Positions 52,182 through 61,191 of a stretch of 64,000 bases of DNA are shown here, in pieces. Below the pieces are notes generated by a model that was not told the origin of the DNA, made no database searches, and saw only the letters and a program-made list of their open reading frames with translations. This stretch comes from Rhizobium sp. BK602 (GTDB lineage: Bacteria > Pseudomonadota > Alphaproteobacteria > Rhizobiales > Rhizobiaceae). Each line of letters begins with the position of its first letter. Position 1 is the first letter of the stretch. A program made the translations under genes and the position numbers. The stretch covers positions 1 through 64,000 of the forward strand of contig NZ_JACIBC010000011.1 of NCBI RefSeq assembly GCF_014195095.1, read 5' to 3'.

Positions 52182-52439
52182 TCAGCGGCTTTGATTCTGG
52201 TTCCGTCGGATCACGTCGTCAGCTGAAACTGTCTTGAACTCGCTCTCGTCCGCCCGAAGGGCCGGTTCCAACTGCCTGCGCAGCCACGCCCAAGCCTCAT
52301 CCTGGCCCTCAAGATCCTTACGGATGAGCGCCCGGATGTACTCACTGGCATTCTCGTAAAGGCCGTTCTCGCCGATTTGCTGCTGGATATGCGCCTGAAG
52401 CGGTCCGCCAACCCGGACATGAATGCTTTCCGATGCCAT
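52182..52439 (-). CDS. ParD-family antitoxin
   Basis: An 85-residue ribbon-helix-helix antitoxin of the ParD/CopG type, with ESIHVRVGGPLQAHIQQQIGENGLYENASEYIRALIRKDLEGQDEAW forming the DNA-binding part and an acidic tail for toxin contact. ATG at 52439 follows GGAAGGA; an in-frame ATG at 52460 would add seven residues. It is expected to autorepress the pair. Confidence 0.85.
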   Translation of the reverse strand: MASESIHVRVGGPLQAHIQQQIGENGLYENASEYIRALIRKDLEGQDEAWAWLRRQLEPALRADESEFKTVSADDVIRRNQNQSR

Positions 52440-52551
52440 TGCATATCCTTCCTTTTCCATAATTCATGGAATGTGTAGCAGAATATGTCAATATTTGCGA
52501 CAGCTGGACGATCGCATCGCATTCGCCCGCTGCAGGCGGTGATGGCCCAAC

Positions 52552-53571
52552 TCAGTTCGACGCGACCCAATCGTGCCATTCGTCCTCGCTGCCATGGAAG
52601 GCATTGAGATCGATGCGGCCCTCCACGCCTTGCGACAGGCCGGACCCGGAATATTGCCAGAAGAGCCATTTGCGTCCCGGATAGACCTTCATGGGATGCT
52701 CGGCAACCGCGCGGAGCCAGAAGTGGTAGTTGAGGAACTCGCCCCTCAGATTGTCGCGATAGAAATCCGGCGCGGTGTAGATGATCGGACGCTGGCCGTA
52801 GTGGCGTTCCAGCTTGTCCATGAAAGCCTGCATCTTTTCGAGCACCCGCGCGCGGGAGACGCGCTGCTTGCAGCTCGATTCCCCGTTCCATTCGACATCG
52901 ATGACCGGCGGCAGCGCGCCTGCTTCCTTTGGAACGTTGCGGATGAACCAGTCTGCCTGTTCGGCGCCCGTTCTGCACCAATAGAAGAAATGATAGGCGC
53001 CGTGCTTCAGCCCGGCTTCCTTGGCGCCGCGCCAGTTCTGCTTGAACATCGGATCGAGATGATCGCCGCCATCGGTTGCCTTGATATAGACGAAGTTGGC
53101 ACCCTGCGTGCGCAGTGTCTGCCAGTCGATGTCGCCCTGCCAGCGCGAGACGTCGACGCCGTGAACGGCAAGATTTCTGGGCGAGGAGGCGCGGCCGAAA
53201 TTGATCGGCTTGGCATCGCGGAACCGTCGGCTATAGACCTGCGAGCGTTCCCGCGGCATGGCGCCGACGCTTGGGTTGGTCGGCATGAGCATGGCGACCG
53301 GGCGCTCCGTCGGCAGCGGCATGCCGGTGGTCTTGGTGATGGGCACGAATGCCTGCGGCCGGGGCGCCGTGGTGACCGACATATCCTGCTGCCGTTCCGC
53401 CTGGGCAATCACGTCGCCGATGCTGACGGCGGGTACGGGGCCATTGGAAATGGAGCTGGTCGTCTCGCGCGACGGCAGCCCGCTTGCGATCTCGTCGGCA
53501 CCGGAACTGGTGCTGCAGCCCGAGAGGACCAGGGAGGCGAGAAAAGTTGCTGACACAGCCGATAGACGCAT
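52552..53571 (-). CDS. GH25 lysozyme-like lipoprotein
   Basis: A 339-residue secreted lipoprotein. The signal peptide ends in a lipobox (LVLSGC, Cys at about residue 19), so it is predicted to be membrane-anchored. A low-complexity linker of about 110 residues follows, then a glycoside hydrolase 25 (Chalaropsis-type muramidase) domain: HGVDVSRWQGDIDW near 136, FVYIKATDGGDHLDPMF, the catalytic DVEWNG near 226, and YPGRKWLFWQYSGSG near 300. ATG at 53571 gives the proper lipoprotein signal; an upstream ATG adds 13 residues. It probably trims peptidoglycan during envelope growth. Confidence 0.88.
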   Translation of the reverse strand: MRLSAVSATFLASLVLSGCSTSSGADEIASGLPSRETTSSISNGPVPAVSIGDVIAQAERQQDMSVTTAPRPQAFVPITKTTGMPLPTERPVAMLMPTNPSVGAMPRERSQVYSRRFRDAKPINFGRASSPRNLAVHGVDVSRWQGDIDWQTLRTQGANFVYIKATDGGDHLDPMFKQNWRGAKEAGLKHGAYHFFYWCRTGAEQADWFIRNVPKEAGALPPVIDVEWNGESSCKQRVSRARVLEKMQAFMDKLERHYGQRPIIYTAPDFYRDNLRGEFLNYHFWLRAVAEHPMKVYPGRKWLFWQYSGSGLSQGVEGRIDLNAFHGSEDEWHDWVASN

Positions 53572-53695
53572 AGGAGCCCGCACGCAAAACAAGAATCGAC
53601 AGCGTTCCATGCCGCTGAAAGTTCACCAGCTTGAATTGCTAACGGACAATTACCAAAAAAGACTAAATGCAATCTTTACAGCGCGATCTTATCGC

Positions 53696-53738
53696 AAAGG
53701 GGCCGGGATGTGTGATGAAGGCCACATGCCGGCCCTTT
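53696..53738 (-). terminator. Stem-loop downstream of the enolase-superfamily gene
   Basis: GGGCCGG (53700-53706) pairs with CCGGCCC (53729-53735), extended by an ATGTG/CACAT inner stem and flanked by AAA and TTT. It lies just after the stop of the minus-strand dehydratase gene and is a reasonable intrinsic terminator. Confidence 0.65.
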
Positions 53739-53745
53739 CTGTTCA

Positions 53746-54933
53746 TCAGGCGAAGGCGTAGGAGCCGTCGGGACGCTTGGGAACGCGGCGCTGCCAGTGA
53801 ATGTAGCCTTCCTCTTCCATGGCCTTTTCATCCATCTCGACGCCCCAGCCGGGCCGGTCGGGACGAAGCTCGAGATAGCCGTCCTTCGGCAGATAGGGGT
53901 CGACGACATAGCGCGTTTCGCCCTGCCGCTTCTCGATATCGTTGCCGCCATAGACATAGGCCTGGCCCTTCGGCAGCCGGTATTCGAGAATGCGGAAGTT
54001 CTGGGTGGCGGCCGAGAAATGGACGTTGACGGCGGTTGCCAGCGGTCCCATCGGATTGTGCGGCGCGACGCCGACGAAATAGGCTTCGGCCAGCGTCGCA
54101 ATGCGCCGCATTTCGCTGATGCCGCCGACGACGCAGATGTCGGGCTGGATCAGGTCGGCACCCTTGACCTGCAGGAGCCGCAGGAATTCGTTGCGATTAT
54201 AGAGCGACTCGCCGGTCGCCAGCACGCAATTCAACCCCTGCTTCAGATCTCCCCACATATCGATGTTTTCCGGCCGCAGCGGCTCTTCGTAGAACAGCGG
54301 ATCGTAGGGGGCCAGCGCATTGCCGAGCTGTCTTGCGGCGACGGGCTCGAAAATCTGCGCATGCGCATCGAAGGCGATCTCGTAGTCGTCGCGCACGGTT
54401 TCGCGCAGCGAGCGGAAATAATCCGCCGACGCCTTGACGACATTGCCCCAGCGATGGGCGTGGATGTCGACGCGCCAGGGGCTGAGCTTGAAGGCGCTAA
54501 AGCCCCATTCGGCGTTCAGCCGATCAAACTCGTCGCGGGCCGCCGGCGCATCCGGCGCGGTATAGACGCCGGCATAGACCTTGATGCGGTCACGCACGGC
54601 ACCGCCCAGCAGCTTGTAGACGGGGACATTCGCGGCCTTGGCGGCAAGGTCCCACAGGCAATGGTCGAGCGCCGAGATTGCGGAAAGGCCGAGCGCGCCG
54701 GGCGGGAAGCGGCTTTGCTGGATGAGCAGGTTCACCAGATAGTCGACGCGGGTCGGGTCCTGCCCGGACAGGAAGCCGTAGAGATAGTCCAGAATGGGCG
54801 GCAGCGCCTTGTCGGGGCCGTGATTGTAGCACTCGCCCCAGCCAGTCAGCCCGTCATCCGTATCGAGCGCGACGATGACGCGCGGGCGGTCCTTGTCGCG
54901 GGTCACGAAAACCCGCATGCGGTCAATCTTCAT
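53746..54933 (-). CDS. Mandelate racemase/muconate lactonizing-type enolase-superfamily enzyme (sugar-acid dehydratase-like)
   Basis: A 395-residue cytosolic enzyme. The N-terminal capping domain is followed by a beta/alpha barrel entered at SAISALDHCLWDLAAKAANVPVYKLLGG. Metal ligands are expected at Asp189 (AFDAHAQI), Glu216 (YEEPLRPEN) and Glu242 (GESLYN). His292 (APHNPMGPLA) fits the general acid/base of acid-sugar dehydratases such as D-galactonate dehydratase, and His191 follows the first ligand as in that subgroup. ATG at 54933 fits the family N terminus. It ends a run of ABC transporter genes and faces a DHDPS-family aldolase in the same locus, so sugar-acid dehydration followed by aldol cleavage is likely. 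The substrate is not assigned. Confidence 0.85.
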   Translation of the reverse strand: MKIDRMRVFVTRDKDRPRVIVALDTDDGLTGWGECYNHGPDKALPPILDYLYGFLSGQDPTRVDYLVNLLIQQSRFPPGALGLSAISALDHCLWDLAAKAANVPVYKLLGGAVRDRIKVYAGVYTAPDAPAARDEFDRLNAEWGFSAFKLSPWRVDIHAHRWGNVVKASADYFRSLRETVRDDYEIAFDAHAQIFEPVAARQLGNALAPYDPLFYEEPLRPENIDMWGDLKQGLNCVLATGESLYNRNEFLRLLQVKGADLIQPDICVVGGISEMRRIATLAEAYFVGVAPHNPMGPLATAVNVHFSAATQNFRILEYRLPKGQAYVYGGNDIEKRQGETRYVVDPYLPKDGYLELRPDRPGWGVEMDEKAMEEEGYIHWQRRVPKRPDGSYAFA

Positions 54934-55060
54934 CTGTCTGTCCTTCCATTGCTTGATATGCGTGCGGCGCGGGAGGTGCCTCCGCACATGGGAATGCCCA
55001 ATGCCGGCTTGCGTGTCGAAGAGCCGATATGGGCAAAAGGCGCGTATGGTCGCCGGATTT

Positions 55061-56785
55061 TCATCGCGCCGCGCTTCCGTTCTTCAACAGGTCCGGTTCG
55101 ACGTAGCGGAAGCGGCGCGAGCGATCCCGATCGCGTGGGTCGGGGCGCGGAATGGTCGAGAGGAGAGCCTGGGTATAGGCGTGCTCCGGCGCGTTGCAGA
55201 CCTTGTCGGCCTCTCCCACCTCGACGAGGCGGCCCTTGTACATCACGCCGACGCGGTCACACATGTAGCGGATGACGCCGATGTCGTGACTGATGAAGAT
55301 ATAGGCGAGGCCGAGTTCGTCCTGCAGGCGCATCAGCAGATCGAGCACCTGCGAACGGACGGAAACATCGAGCGCCGACGTCGCCTCGTCGGCGACGATG
55401 ATGCGCGGCTTGAGGGTGATGGCGCGGGCGATGCCGATGCGCTGCCGCTGGCCGCCGGAAAAGGCATGCGGATAACGCTCGCGCGCTCGCGGATCGAGGC
55501 CGACCTGTTCCATCAGCTGGCAGACGCGTTCATCCAGAGCACGGCCCTTGGCGATGCCGTTGACGAGCAGCGGCTCGCCTATGATCTGCGAGACAGTCAT
55601 GCGCGGGTTGAGCGAGCCGAAGGGGTCCTGGAACACCATGCGCAATTCGCGCCGCGCCGCCGCCAGAACCGGCCCCTTGGCCGTCGCCAGATCGATGAGG
55701 TCGCCGTCCGCGCGACGATACAGGATCTCGCCACCGCTCGGATCGATGAGACGCATGATGGATCGCCCCATCGTCGTCTTGCCGGAGCCGCTTTCACCGA
55801 CGATACCGAGCGTCTCGCCCGGCCTCAGCGCAATCGACACATCGTTGAGCGCCTTGACCTCGCCGAAGGCCATCGACACGTTGCGGAGCTCGAGAATAGG
55901 AGCGGCTGCCGTATCGAGCGGCGGCCGCGCCAGCCTGATCTCGGCCTTGCTCTCCAGTTTCAGGACCGAGCCGATCAGCATGCGCGTATAGTCGTCCTTC
56001 GGAGCATGGAATATTTGCTCGACCGGGCCGTATTCCTTGGCGACGCCGTTGTGCATGACGAGCACGTCGTCGGCGATCTGTGCCACCACGCCCATGTCAT
56101 GGGTGATGAAGAGCACCGCCATGCCGTTGGCCTTCTGTAGCCGGGCAATCAGGTCGAGGATTTCCGCCTGCGTGGTGACGTCGAGCGCGGTCGTCGGTTC
56201 GTCGGCGATCAGGAGCTGCGGCTTGCAGGCGAGCGCCATGGCGATCATGGCGCGCTGGCGCATGCCGCCGGAATATTGGAAGGCGTAGCGGTCGACGGCC
56301 TTTTCCGGCGAGGGGATTTCCACCTGTCCGAGCAGGGAGATCGCCTCGGCGCGTGCCTGCACCTTGCTCATCCTGGTATGCAGGCGAAGCGCTTCCATGA
56401 TCTGGTCGCCGACCGTGTGGACAGGCGAAAGGGACGCCATCGGCTCCTGGAAGATCATGGCGATGTCGCGGCCACGAATGGCGCGGATCTGGCGGCCGCG
56501 CGGATTGAGGCTGACGAGATCGATGGAGCTTCCGTCCGAACCGTTGAGGACGATCGATCCGTTGGTAATACGTCCGGGCGCATCGACGATCTGCAGGATC
56601 GAGCGCGCCGTCACCGACTTGCCCGATCCGCTTTCTCCGACGACGCAGAGCGTCTTGCCCGGTTCGATGGCGAAGGAAAGGTTATCGACCGCCCGGAATA
56701 TGCCCGTGCGCAGGGGAAAGTCGACCGTCAGGTTCTTCACCTGCAGGAGCGGCCTGCCGCCGGTCATGGAAATGATATCGGTCAT
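55061..56785 (-). CDS. Oligopeptide-type ABC transporter ATP-binding protein (fused DppD-DppF)
   Basis: A 574-residue protein with two complete ATPase domains, as in GsiA/YejF. Domain 1: Walker A GESGSGKS near 49, signature [15 protein letters not shown], Walker [17 protein letters not shown]. Domain 2: Walker A GESGSGKT near 328, signature [15 protein letters not shown], Walker [17 protein letters not shown]; here the usual Pro after Glu is Ala. Each is followed by the usual short oligopeptide-type extension. ATG at 56785 is used; the longer open frame upstream lies inside the permease gene. It powers the two permeases encoded just upstream. Confidence 0.92.
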   Translation of the reverse strand: MTDIISMTGGRPLLQVKNLTVDFPLRTGIFRAVDNLSFAIEPGKTLCVVGESGSGKSVTARSILQIVDAPGRITNGSIVLNGSDGSSIDLVSLNPRGRQIRAIRGRDIAMIFQEPMASLSPVHTVGDQIMEALRLHTRMSKVQARAEAISLLGQVEIPSPEKAVDRYAFQYSGGMRQRAMIAMALACKPQLLIADEPTTALDVTTQAEILDLIARLQKANGMAVLFITHDMGVVAQIADDVLVMHNGVAKEYGPVEQIFHAPKDDYTRMLIGSVLKLESKAEIRLARPPLDTAAAPILELRNVSMAFGEVKALNDVSIALRPGETLGIVGESGSGKTTMGRSIMRLIDPSGGEILYRRADGDLIDLATAKGPVLAAARRELRMVFQDPFGSLNPRMTVSQIIGEPLLVNGIAKGRALDERVCQLMEQVGLDPRARERYPHAFSGGQRQRIGIARAITLKPRIIVADEATSALDVSVRSQVLDLLMRLQDELGLAYIFISHDIGVIRYMCDRVGVMYKGRLVEVGEADKVCNAPEHAYTQALLSTIPRPDPRDRDRSRRFRYVEPDLLKNGSAAR

Positions 56786-56792
56786 GCCGGCC

Positions 56793-57914
56793 TCATTTGT
56801 TGTAGGGGTCGGCCGCATCGCGCAGGCCATCGCCGAGAAGGTTGAGCGCCATGACGGCGACGACGACTGCAAGGCCCGGCAGGAAGAGCCAAGGCGCGGT
56901 CGCGATCGAGCGGATGTTCTGCGCCTCGCGCAAGAGCACGCCCCAGGAGATGGTCGGCGGCTGCAGGCCAAGCCCCAGGAAGGAGAGCGACGTCTCGGCA
57001 AGGATCATCGCCGGCACGGCGAGCGTGATCGAGGCGATGATATGGCTGGCGAAGCTCGGCAGCATGTGGCGGAAGATGATGCGGCTCTCGCGTGCACCGT
57101 CGAGCCTGGCGGCGGCCACGAATTCCTCGGTGCGCAGCGACAGGAAGCGGCCGCGGACGACGCGGGCGAGCTGCGCCCAGCCGGTCAAGGACAGGATGAT
57201 GGTGATCATCATATATTGCAGCGTCGCGGGCCAGCCCTGCGGCAGAGCCGCGGCCATGGCGAGCCAGATCGGGATCGTCGGCAGCGACAGGACGAAATCG
57301 ATCAGACGCTGCATGAAGAAGTCGATCCGGCCGCCGTAATAGCCCGAAATGCCGCCGAGCACGACGCCGAGCAGCAACGACAGGAAGACGCCGACGAGGC
57401 CGATCGACAGTGAGACCTGCGCGCCCTGGACCGTGCGGCTGAAGACGTCGCGCCCGAGCCGGTCGGCCCCGAACAGCAGCAGCGGCGTGGATTTATCGGT
57501 CGAGGTGAGCAGGTGGATATTGCTGTTGAAGAGCCCGAACACGGAATATTCGTAGCCGCGGCCGAAGAGGGTAACGGCCACCCGCTTCGTCGTATCCTCC
57601 TTGAAGATCGCCGCCAGTGTCTCCGGATCGCGCGTCAGCTTCAGTGGATAATAGTGCAGGCCAAGGGAGAAGCCATTGTCGGTATCGATGAAATGCAGCC
57701 TTTGCGGCGGGTGGAAGGTTGCCCGCGCATTCTGCAGGTATGGATCGTTGATGGCGAAGAAGCCGGGGACGAGGGCGACGATATACATCGCCACCGTGAC
57801 GAAGAGGGCCACCATGGCAAGCCGGTGGCGGCGGAAGGCCCACCAGATGAGCTGCCATTGCGAGGCGACGGCTGCGCGGTCGGGACGCAGGTTTGTGACG
57901 GATATGTCGGCCAT
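56793..57914 (-). CDS. Oligopeptide-type ABC transporter permease (DppC-like)
   Basis: A 373-residue inner-membrane permease. The first helix is near residue 35-55, and the DppC signature FGADRLGRDVFSRTVQGAQVSLSIGLVGV begins near 147. About 90 residues of periplasmic sequence precede that signature, where typical DppC proteins have 20-30. The coupling loop EEFVAAARLDGARESRIIFRHMLPSFASHII is near 270. It follows the DppB-like gene by about ten bases and precedes the ATPase by seven. Confidence 0.9.
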   Translation of the reverse strand: MADISVTNLRPDRAAVASQWQLIWWAFRRHRLAMVALFVTVAMYIVALVPGFFAINDPYLQNARATFHPPQRLHFIDTDNGFSLGLHYYPLKLTRDPETLAAIFKEDTTKRVAVTLFGRGYEYSVFGLFNSNIHLLTSTDKSTPLLLFGADRLGRDVFSRTVQGAQVSLSIGLVGVFLSLLLGVVLGGISGYYGGRIDFFMQRLIDFVLSLPTIPIWLAMAAALPQGWPATLQYMMITIILSLTGWAQLARVVRGRFLSLRTEEFVAAARLDGARESRIIFRHMLPSFASHIIASITLAVPAMILAETSLSFLGLGLQPPTISWGVLLREAQNIRSIATAPWLFLPGLAVVVAVMALNLLGDGLRDAADPYNK

Positions 57915-57923
57915 GGGCGGCTC

Positions 57924-58910
57924 CTATTCCAACCGGATTCGGGGGTCGACGAGCGCCAGCAGGATGTCGCTGATCAGCGAGCCGATCAGCGTCAGCGCGC
58001 AGATCAGCAGCACGAAGGCACCGGCGAGATACATGTCCTGCGCCATCAGCGCCTGCAGCAGCAGCGGCGCCGCCGTCGGCAGATTGAGGACGATGGCGAC
58101 GACGACGGAGCCGGAGATCAGGTTCGGCAGCAGCCAGGCGATCGTCGAGATGAAGGGGTTGAGCGCGATGCGCAGCGGGTACTTCATCAGCAGGCGGAAC
58201 TCGGAGAGGCCCTTTGCCCGCGCCGTGGTGACATAGGGCTTCGGCAGCTCGTCGAGCATGTTGGCGCGCATGACGCGGATCAGGCTCGCGGTCGAGGATA
58301 CGGCCAGGATGATGACCGGCAGCCACAGATGCTTCAGGAGGTCGACCATCTTGGCGATGCTCCAGGGCGCCGTCTCGAATTCGGAGGAAAACAGGCCGCC
58401 GACATCCTGGCCGAACTCGACTGCCGCGACGTACATCAAGACCAGCGCCAGCAGGAAAGAGGGAATGGCGAGGCCAAGGAAGGTGAAGGCGGTGAAGAGA
58501 TAATCGCCGATCGAATATTTCTTCACGGCGGAATAGACGCCGATCGGCAGGGCGATCGCCCAGGTGGCGATCAATGTTGCCAGCGCCAGCACCAGCGTCA
58601 GCGCCATGCGCTCCCAGATCAGTCCCGAGACCGGCTGCTGCCATTCGAAGGAGATGCCGAAATCGCCGCGTGACAGGATACCCCACATCCATTTGAGATA
58701 TTGGATGATCATCGGCTGATCGAGGCCGAAGCGCTCGCGCAGTTGCGCCGCCGTGTTCTGATCGACGACCTCGTTCGAGGAGGCGAGGGTAGCGATGTAG
58801 GTCGTCACATAATCGCCCGGCGGCAGCTGGATCAGCACGAAGGCCAGGAAGCTGATGGCAAAAAGGGATGGGATCATCCACAGAAGCCGTTTGGAGATGA
58901 AGACCAGCAT
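57924..58910 (-). CDS. Oligopeptide-type ABC transporter permease (DppB-like)
   Basis: A 328-residue permease with six helices. The N-terminal hallmark is LLWMIPSLFAISFLAFVLIQLPPGDYV, and the coupling loop ASLIRVMRANMLDELPKPYVTTARAKGLSEFRLLMKYPLRIALNPFI is typical of DppB/OppB. It forms the translocation pore with the DppC-like protein. A strong hairpin lies between it and the binding-protein gene upstream. Confidence 0.92.
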   Translation of the reverse strand: MLVFISKRLLWMIPSLFAISFLAFVLIQLPPGDYVTTYIATLASSNEVVDQNTAAQLRERFGLDQPMIIQYLKWMWGILSRGDFGISFEWQQPVSGLIWERMALTLVLALATLIATWAIALPIGVYSAVKKYSIGDYLFTAFTFLGLAIPSFLLALVLMYVAAVEFGQDVGGLFSSEFETAPWSIAKMVDLLKHLWLPVIILAVSSTASLIRVMRANMLDELPKPYVTTARAKGLSEFRLLMKYPLRIALNPFISTIAWLLPNLISGSVVVAIVLNLPTAAPLLLQALMAQDMYLAGAFVLLICALTLIGSLISDILLALVDPRIRLE

Positions 58911-59000
58911 GAAGCGTCCTTATCCGTGTAGGGAACGCCGCTCTTTGCGTGGGAGGGGAAGGACCCATCGCTCGCGTCGAGAGCGGCGCGCTTGAGGGGA

Positions 59001-59021
59001 GCGCCGCCCATGGGGCGGCGC
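59001..59021 (-). other. Intercistronic hairpin after the binding-protein gene
   Basis: GCGCCGCCC (59001-59009) and GGGCGGCGC (59013-59021) pair over 9 bp with a three-base loop, 14 bases after the binding-protein stop. No T-run follows. It is a probable 3'-end stabiliser that sets binding protein above permease expression. Confidence 0.7.
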
Positions 59022-59034
59022 CGAACCGGCTGGA

Positions 59035-60978
59035 TCAGCTCGTGAAGGTGAATTGCTGCGGCAGCGCCGGTCCCGGATTCGGCCAGGACCAGCTGTCCGG
59101 TTCCTTTTCCGGGACGTTGCGCAGATTGTTGCGGATGATGCCGAAGCCGCCGACCGCAAGGCAAAGCCCGACGGTCTCGAATTCGTCCGCGGCGATATCG
59201 AAGATCTGTTTCATGACCGCACCGCGCTTGTCGAGGTCGGCTGTGGAGCGGGCATCGTCGAAGAGCTTCATGCGCTTCTTCTGGCTTTCCGGCGGTTCCT
59301 CGCCCTTCTTGCCGTTCGAGGTGTACCAGAGGGCCCAGGGAATGGCATAGCGCGAGCCCTGCGGATGGAAGGCGAAGAAGTCACGCGGGTCGAGCATCGG
59401 ATCGAGGCCTCCGGGGCCTGGCCAGACCTGCGCGTCATGGGCATTGTCGTCGCCGCGCGTGTAATAGAGCGCGCGCTCGATCGTGTTGACCTTCATGTCG
59501 ACGCCGATCTGCGCCCAATGTGCCTTGACCAGCTCCAGCGCGTCGACGAGGTCGGGATAGAGCGTGGGGATGACGTCGACGGCGAAGAAGACTTTCTGTC
59601 CGTCCGGCCTGAGGCGGAAGCCGTTGGCGTCCTTCTTGTCGTAGCCCGCTTTGTCCAGCAAGGCGCCAGCCTTGTCGGGATCGTATTCGGTGAACTGCCG
59701 TGCGAGCTTTTCGTGATACCACGGATGTTCCGGGCGCGGCCCGGCCTGATAGCCTTGGCTCTGACCGAAATAGACGATGTCGATCACTTCCTGTCGGTTG
59801 ATGCCGAGCGACAGTGCCTGACGCACCGATTTGTCCACAAACATCTTGCGCATGGCCGGATCTTTGTGGGTCATGTTGAAATAGATCTGGCATTGCTGCG
59901 AGGTGGAAGGCACAAGCGTCAGGAGGCGATAGTCGCCTTTCTTCATGTTCTGCGAGAGCGTCGGCTTGTTCGCCAGCACGCTGATATGGCGCTCCTGAAT
60001 GTCGATCTTGCCGGAGATGACGTTCAGCATCAGCGATTCGACATCCTGCGAAATGCTGAAGTTGAGCTCATCGATATAGGGAAGCTGGTTGCCCTCGGTG
60101 TCGACCTGCCAGAAATACGGATTGCGGGTCATGACGACGCGCGTCGCGCCGCCGCTATAGGGCTCCTTGATGACCCATGGATCGAGCGTCGGCTTGTCGG
60201 GATTGCCCCAGCGTGACGGGATCTCGATATCGCCGCAGCGTGCACGGAAAAGCTCCGGCCAACTGCTGACGCCGGCCTTCTTCACGTCCTCGGCGATGTT
60301 GGAATTGTATTTCGGCAGGAACTGGCTGCAATAATGCTTCGGAAACAGCGTCGGATGCTGCCCGAGCGGTGTGGCTAGATTCTCCAGATAGAGCGCGTTG
60401 GCTGCGGCGAAGGTGAATTTCACCGTGAAATCGTCGATCTTCTCGACATTGACCGCCTTGCCGGCCACCGAAAGCTGCGCCGGCGTGGCGCTGTAAAGTT
60501 CGCTGTTCTTCACGCAGTCCTCGATGGCGAAGACGATATCGTCGGCCGTGAATGGATGGCCGTCCGACCAGCGCGCACCTTCTATGAGATGGAAGGTGAA
60601 TTGCGAGGCGTCGTCGTTGACCTCCCAGCGCTCGGCGAGGTTGGGCAGGACCTTGGTGAATTCCATGTTCCAGCGCACCAGGCTCTGATTGCCCACCATG
60701 CGCAGGATGCCGTTATGGTCGGACGAGCCGCGCAGACCGCGCCGCAACGTGCCGCCATAGGTGCCAACCTTTTCGAAGGGGGTGACCACCATCGGCTTTT
60801 TCGGCAGCCGATCGGCAAGCGGTGGCAGCTTGCCACCCTTGACGAGTTCGGCGAGTGCCGGGGCTTCGCCGCCGGCTGCCGCTGCCGCCCGACCGGCAAG
60901 AGACAGGGCCGCCACTCCGGCCATTCCGCCAAGAACGGCGCGTCGTGTCACGCCGCGAGACAGTATTTCATCGCGCAT
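59035..60978 (-). CDS. ABC transporter substrate-binding protein (family 5, Tat-exported)
   Basis: A 647-residue periplasmic binding protein of the DppA/OppA superfamily, large subgroup. The start is the ATG at 60978, after GGGAGGA. The N terminus is a twin-arginine signal (TRRAVLGG, then a hydrophobic stretch and AAAAAGG), so it is likely exported folded by the Tat system. Family features include WEVNDDASQFTFHLIEGARWSDGHPFTADDIVFAIED near residue 130 and a conserved VRQALSLGINRQEVIDIVYFGQ segment near 400. By context it binds a sugar acid, oligosaccharide or related compound rather than a peptide. Confidence 0.9.
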   Translation of the reverse strand: MRDEILSRGVTRRAVLGGMAGVAALSLAGRAAAAAGGEAPALAELVKGGKLPPLADRLPKKPMVVTPFEKVGTYGGTLRRGLRGSSDHNGILRMVGNQSLVRWNMEFTKVLPNLAERWEVNDDASQFTFHLIEGARWSDGHPFTADDIVFAIEDCVKNSELYSATPAQLSVAGKAVNVEKIDDFTVKFTFAAANALYLENLATPLGQHPTLFPKHYCSQFLPKYNSNIAEDVKKAGVSSWPELFRARCGDIEIPSRWGNPDKPTLDPWVIKEPYSGGATRVVMTRNPYFWQVDTEGNQLPYIDELNFSISQDVESLMLNVISGKIDIQERHISVLANKPTLSQNMKKGDYRLLTLVPSTSQQCQIYFNMTHKDPAMRKMFVDKSVRQALSLGINRQEVIDIVYFGQSQGYQAGPRPEHPWYHEKLARQFTEYDPDKAGALLDKAGYDKKDANGFRLRPDGQKVFFAVDVIPTLYPDLVDALELVKAHWAQIGVDMKVNTIERALYYTRGDDNAHDAQVWPGPGGLDPMLDPRDFFAFHPQGSRYAIPWALWYTSNGKKGEEPPESQKKRMKLFDDARSTADLDKRGAVMKQIFDIAADEFETVGLCLAVGGFGIIRNNLRNVPEKEPDSWSWPNPGPALPQQFTFTS

Positions 60979-61090
60979 CGATATCCTCCCGTTTGACGCC
61001 GGCCGCATATTTGCCTGCCGGCGCGACAAGCTCCCCAACTCGCCGCAAAAACGCCTTTCCCGGCGCCGGAAGCGACCATAGATACGTTCT

Positions 61091-61122
61091 CAGATAATTA
61101 CAAGAGTTGACAGATATTTACA
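61091..61122. promoter_or_regulatory. Direct-repeat operator candidate in the divergent intergenic region
   Basis: CAGATAATTACA (61091-61102) and CAGATATTTACA (61111-61122) match at 11 of 12 positions and are 20 bp apart, two helical turns. They lie between the divergent binding-protein gene and the FadR-type regulator gene, in an AT-rich stretch, and are good candidates for its binding sites. Confidence 0.5.
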
Positions 61123-61191
61123 GATTTAGTAGCCCTTGCCCTGAAGAAATGGGGTGAAAGCCGTCATCTGGCGGCGGGGAAAAGGACGAGG

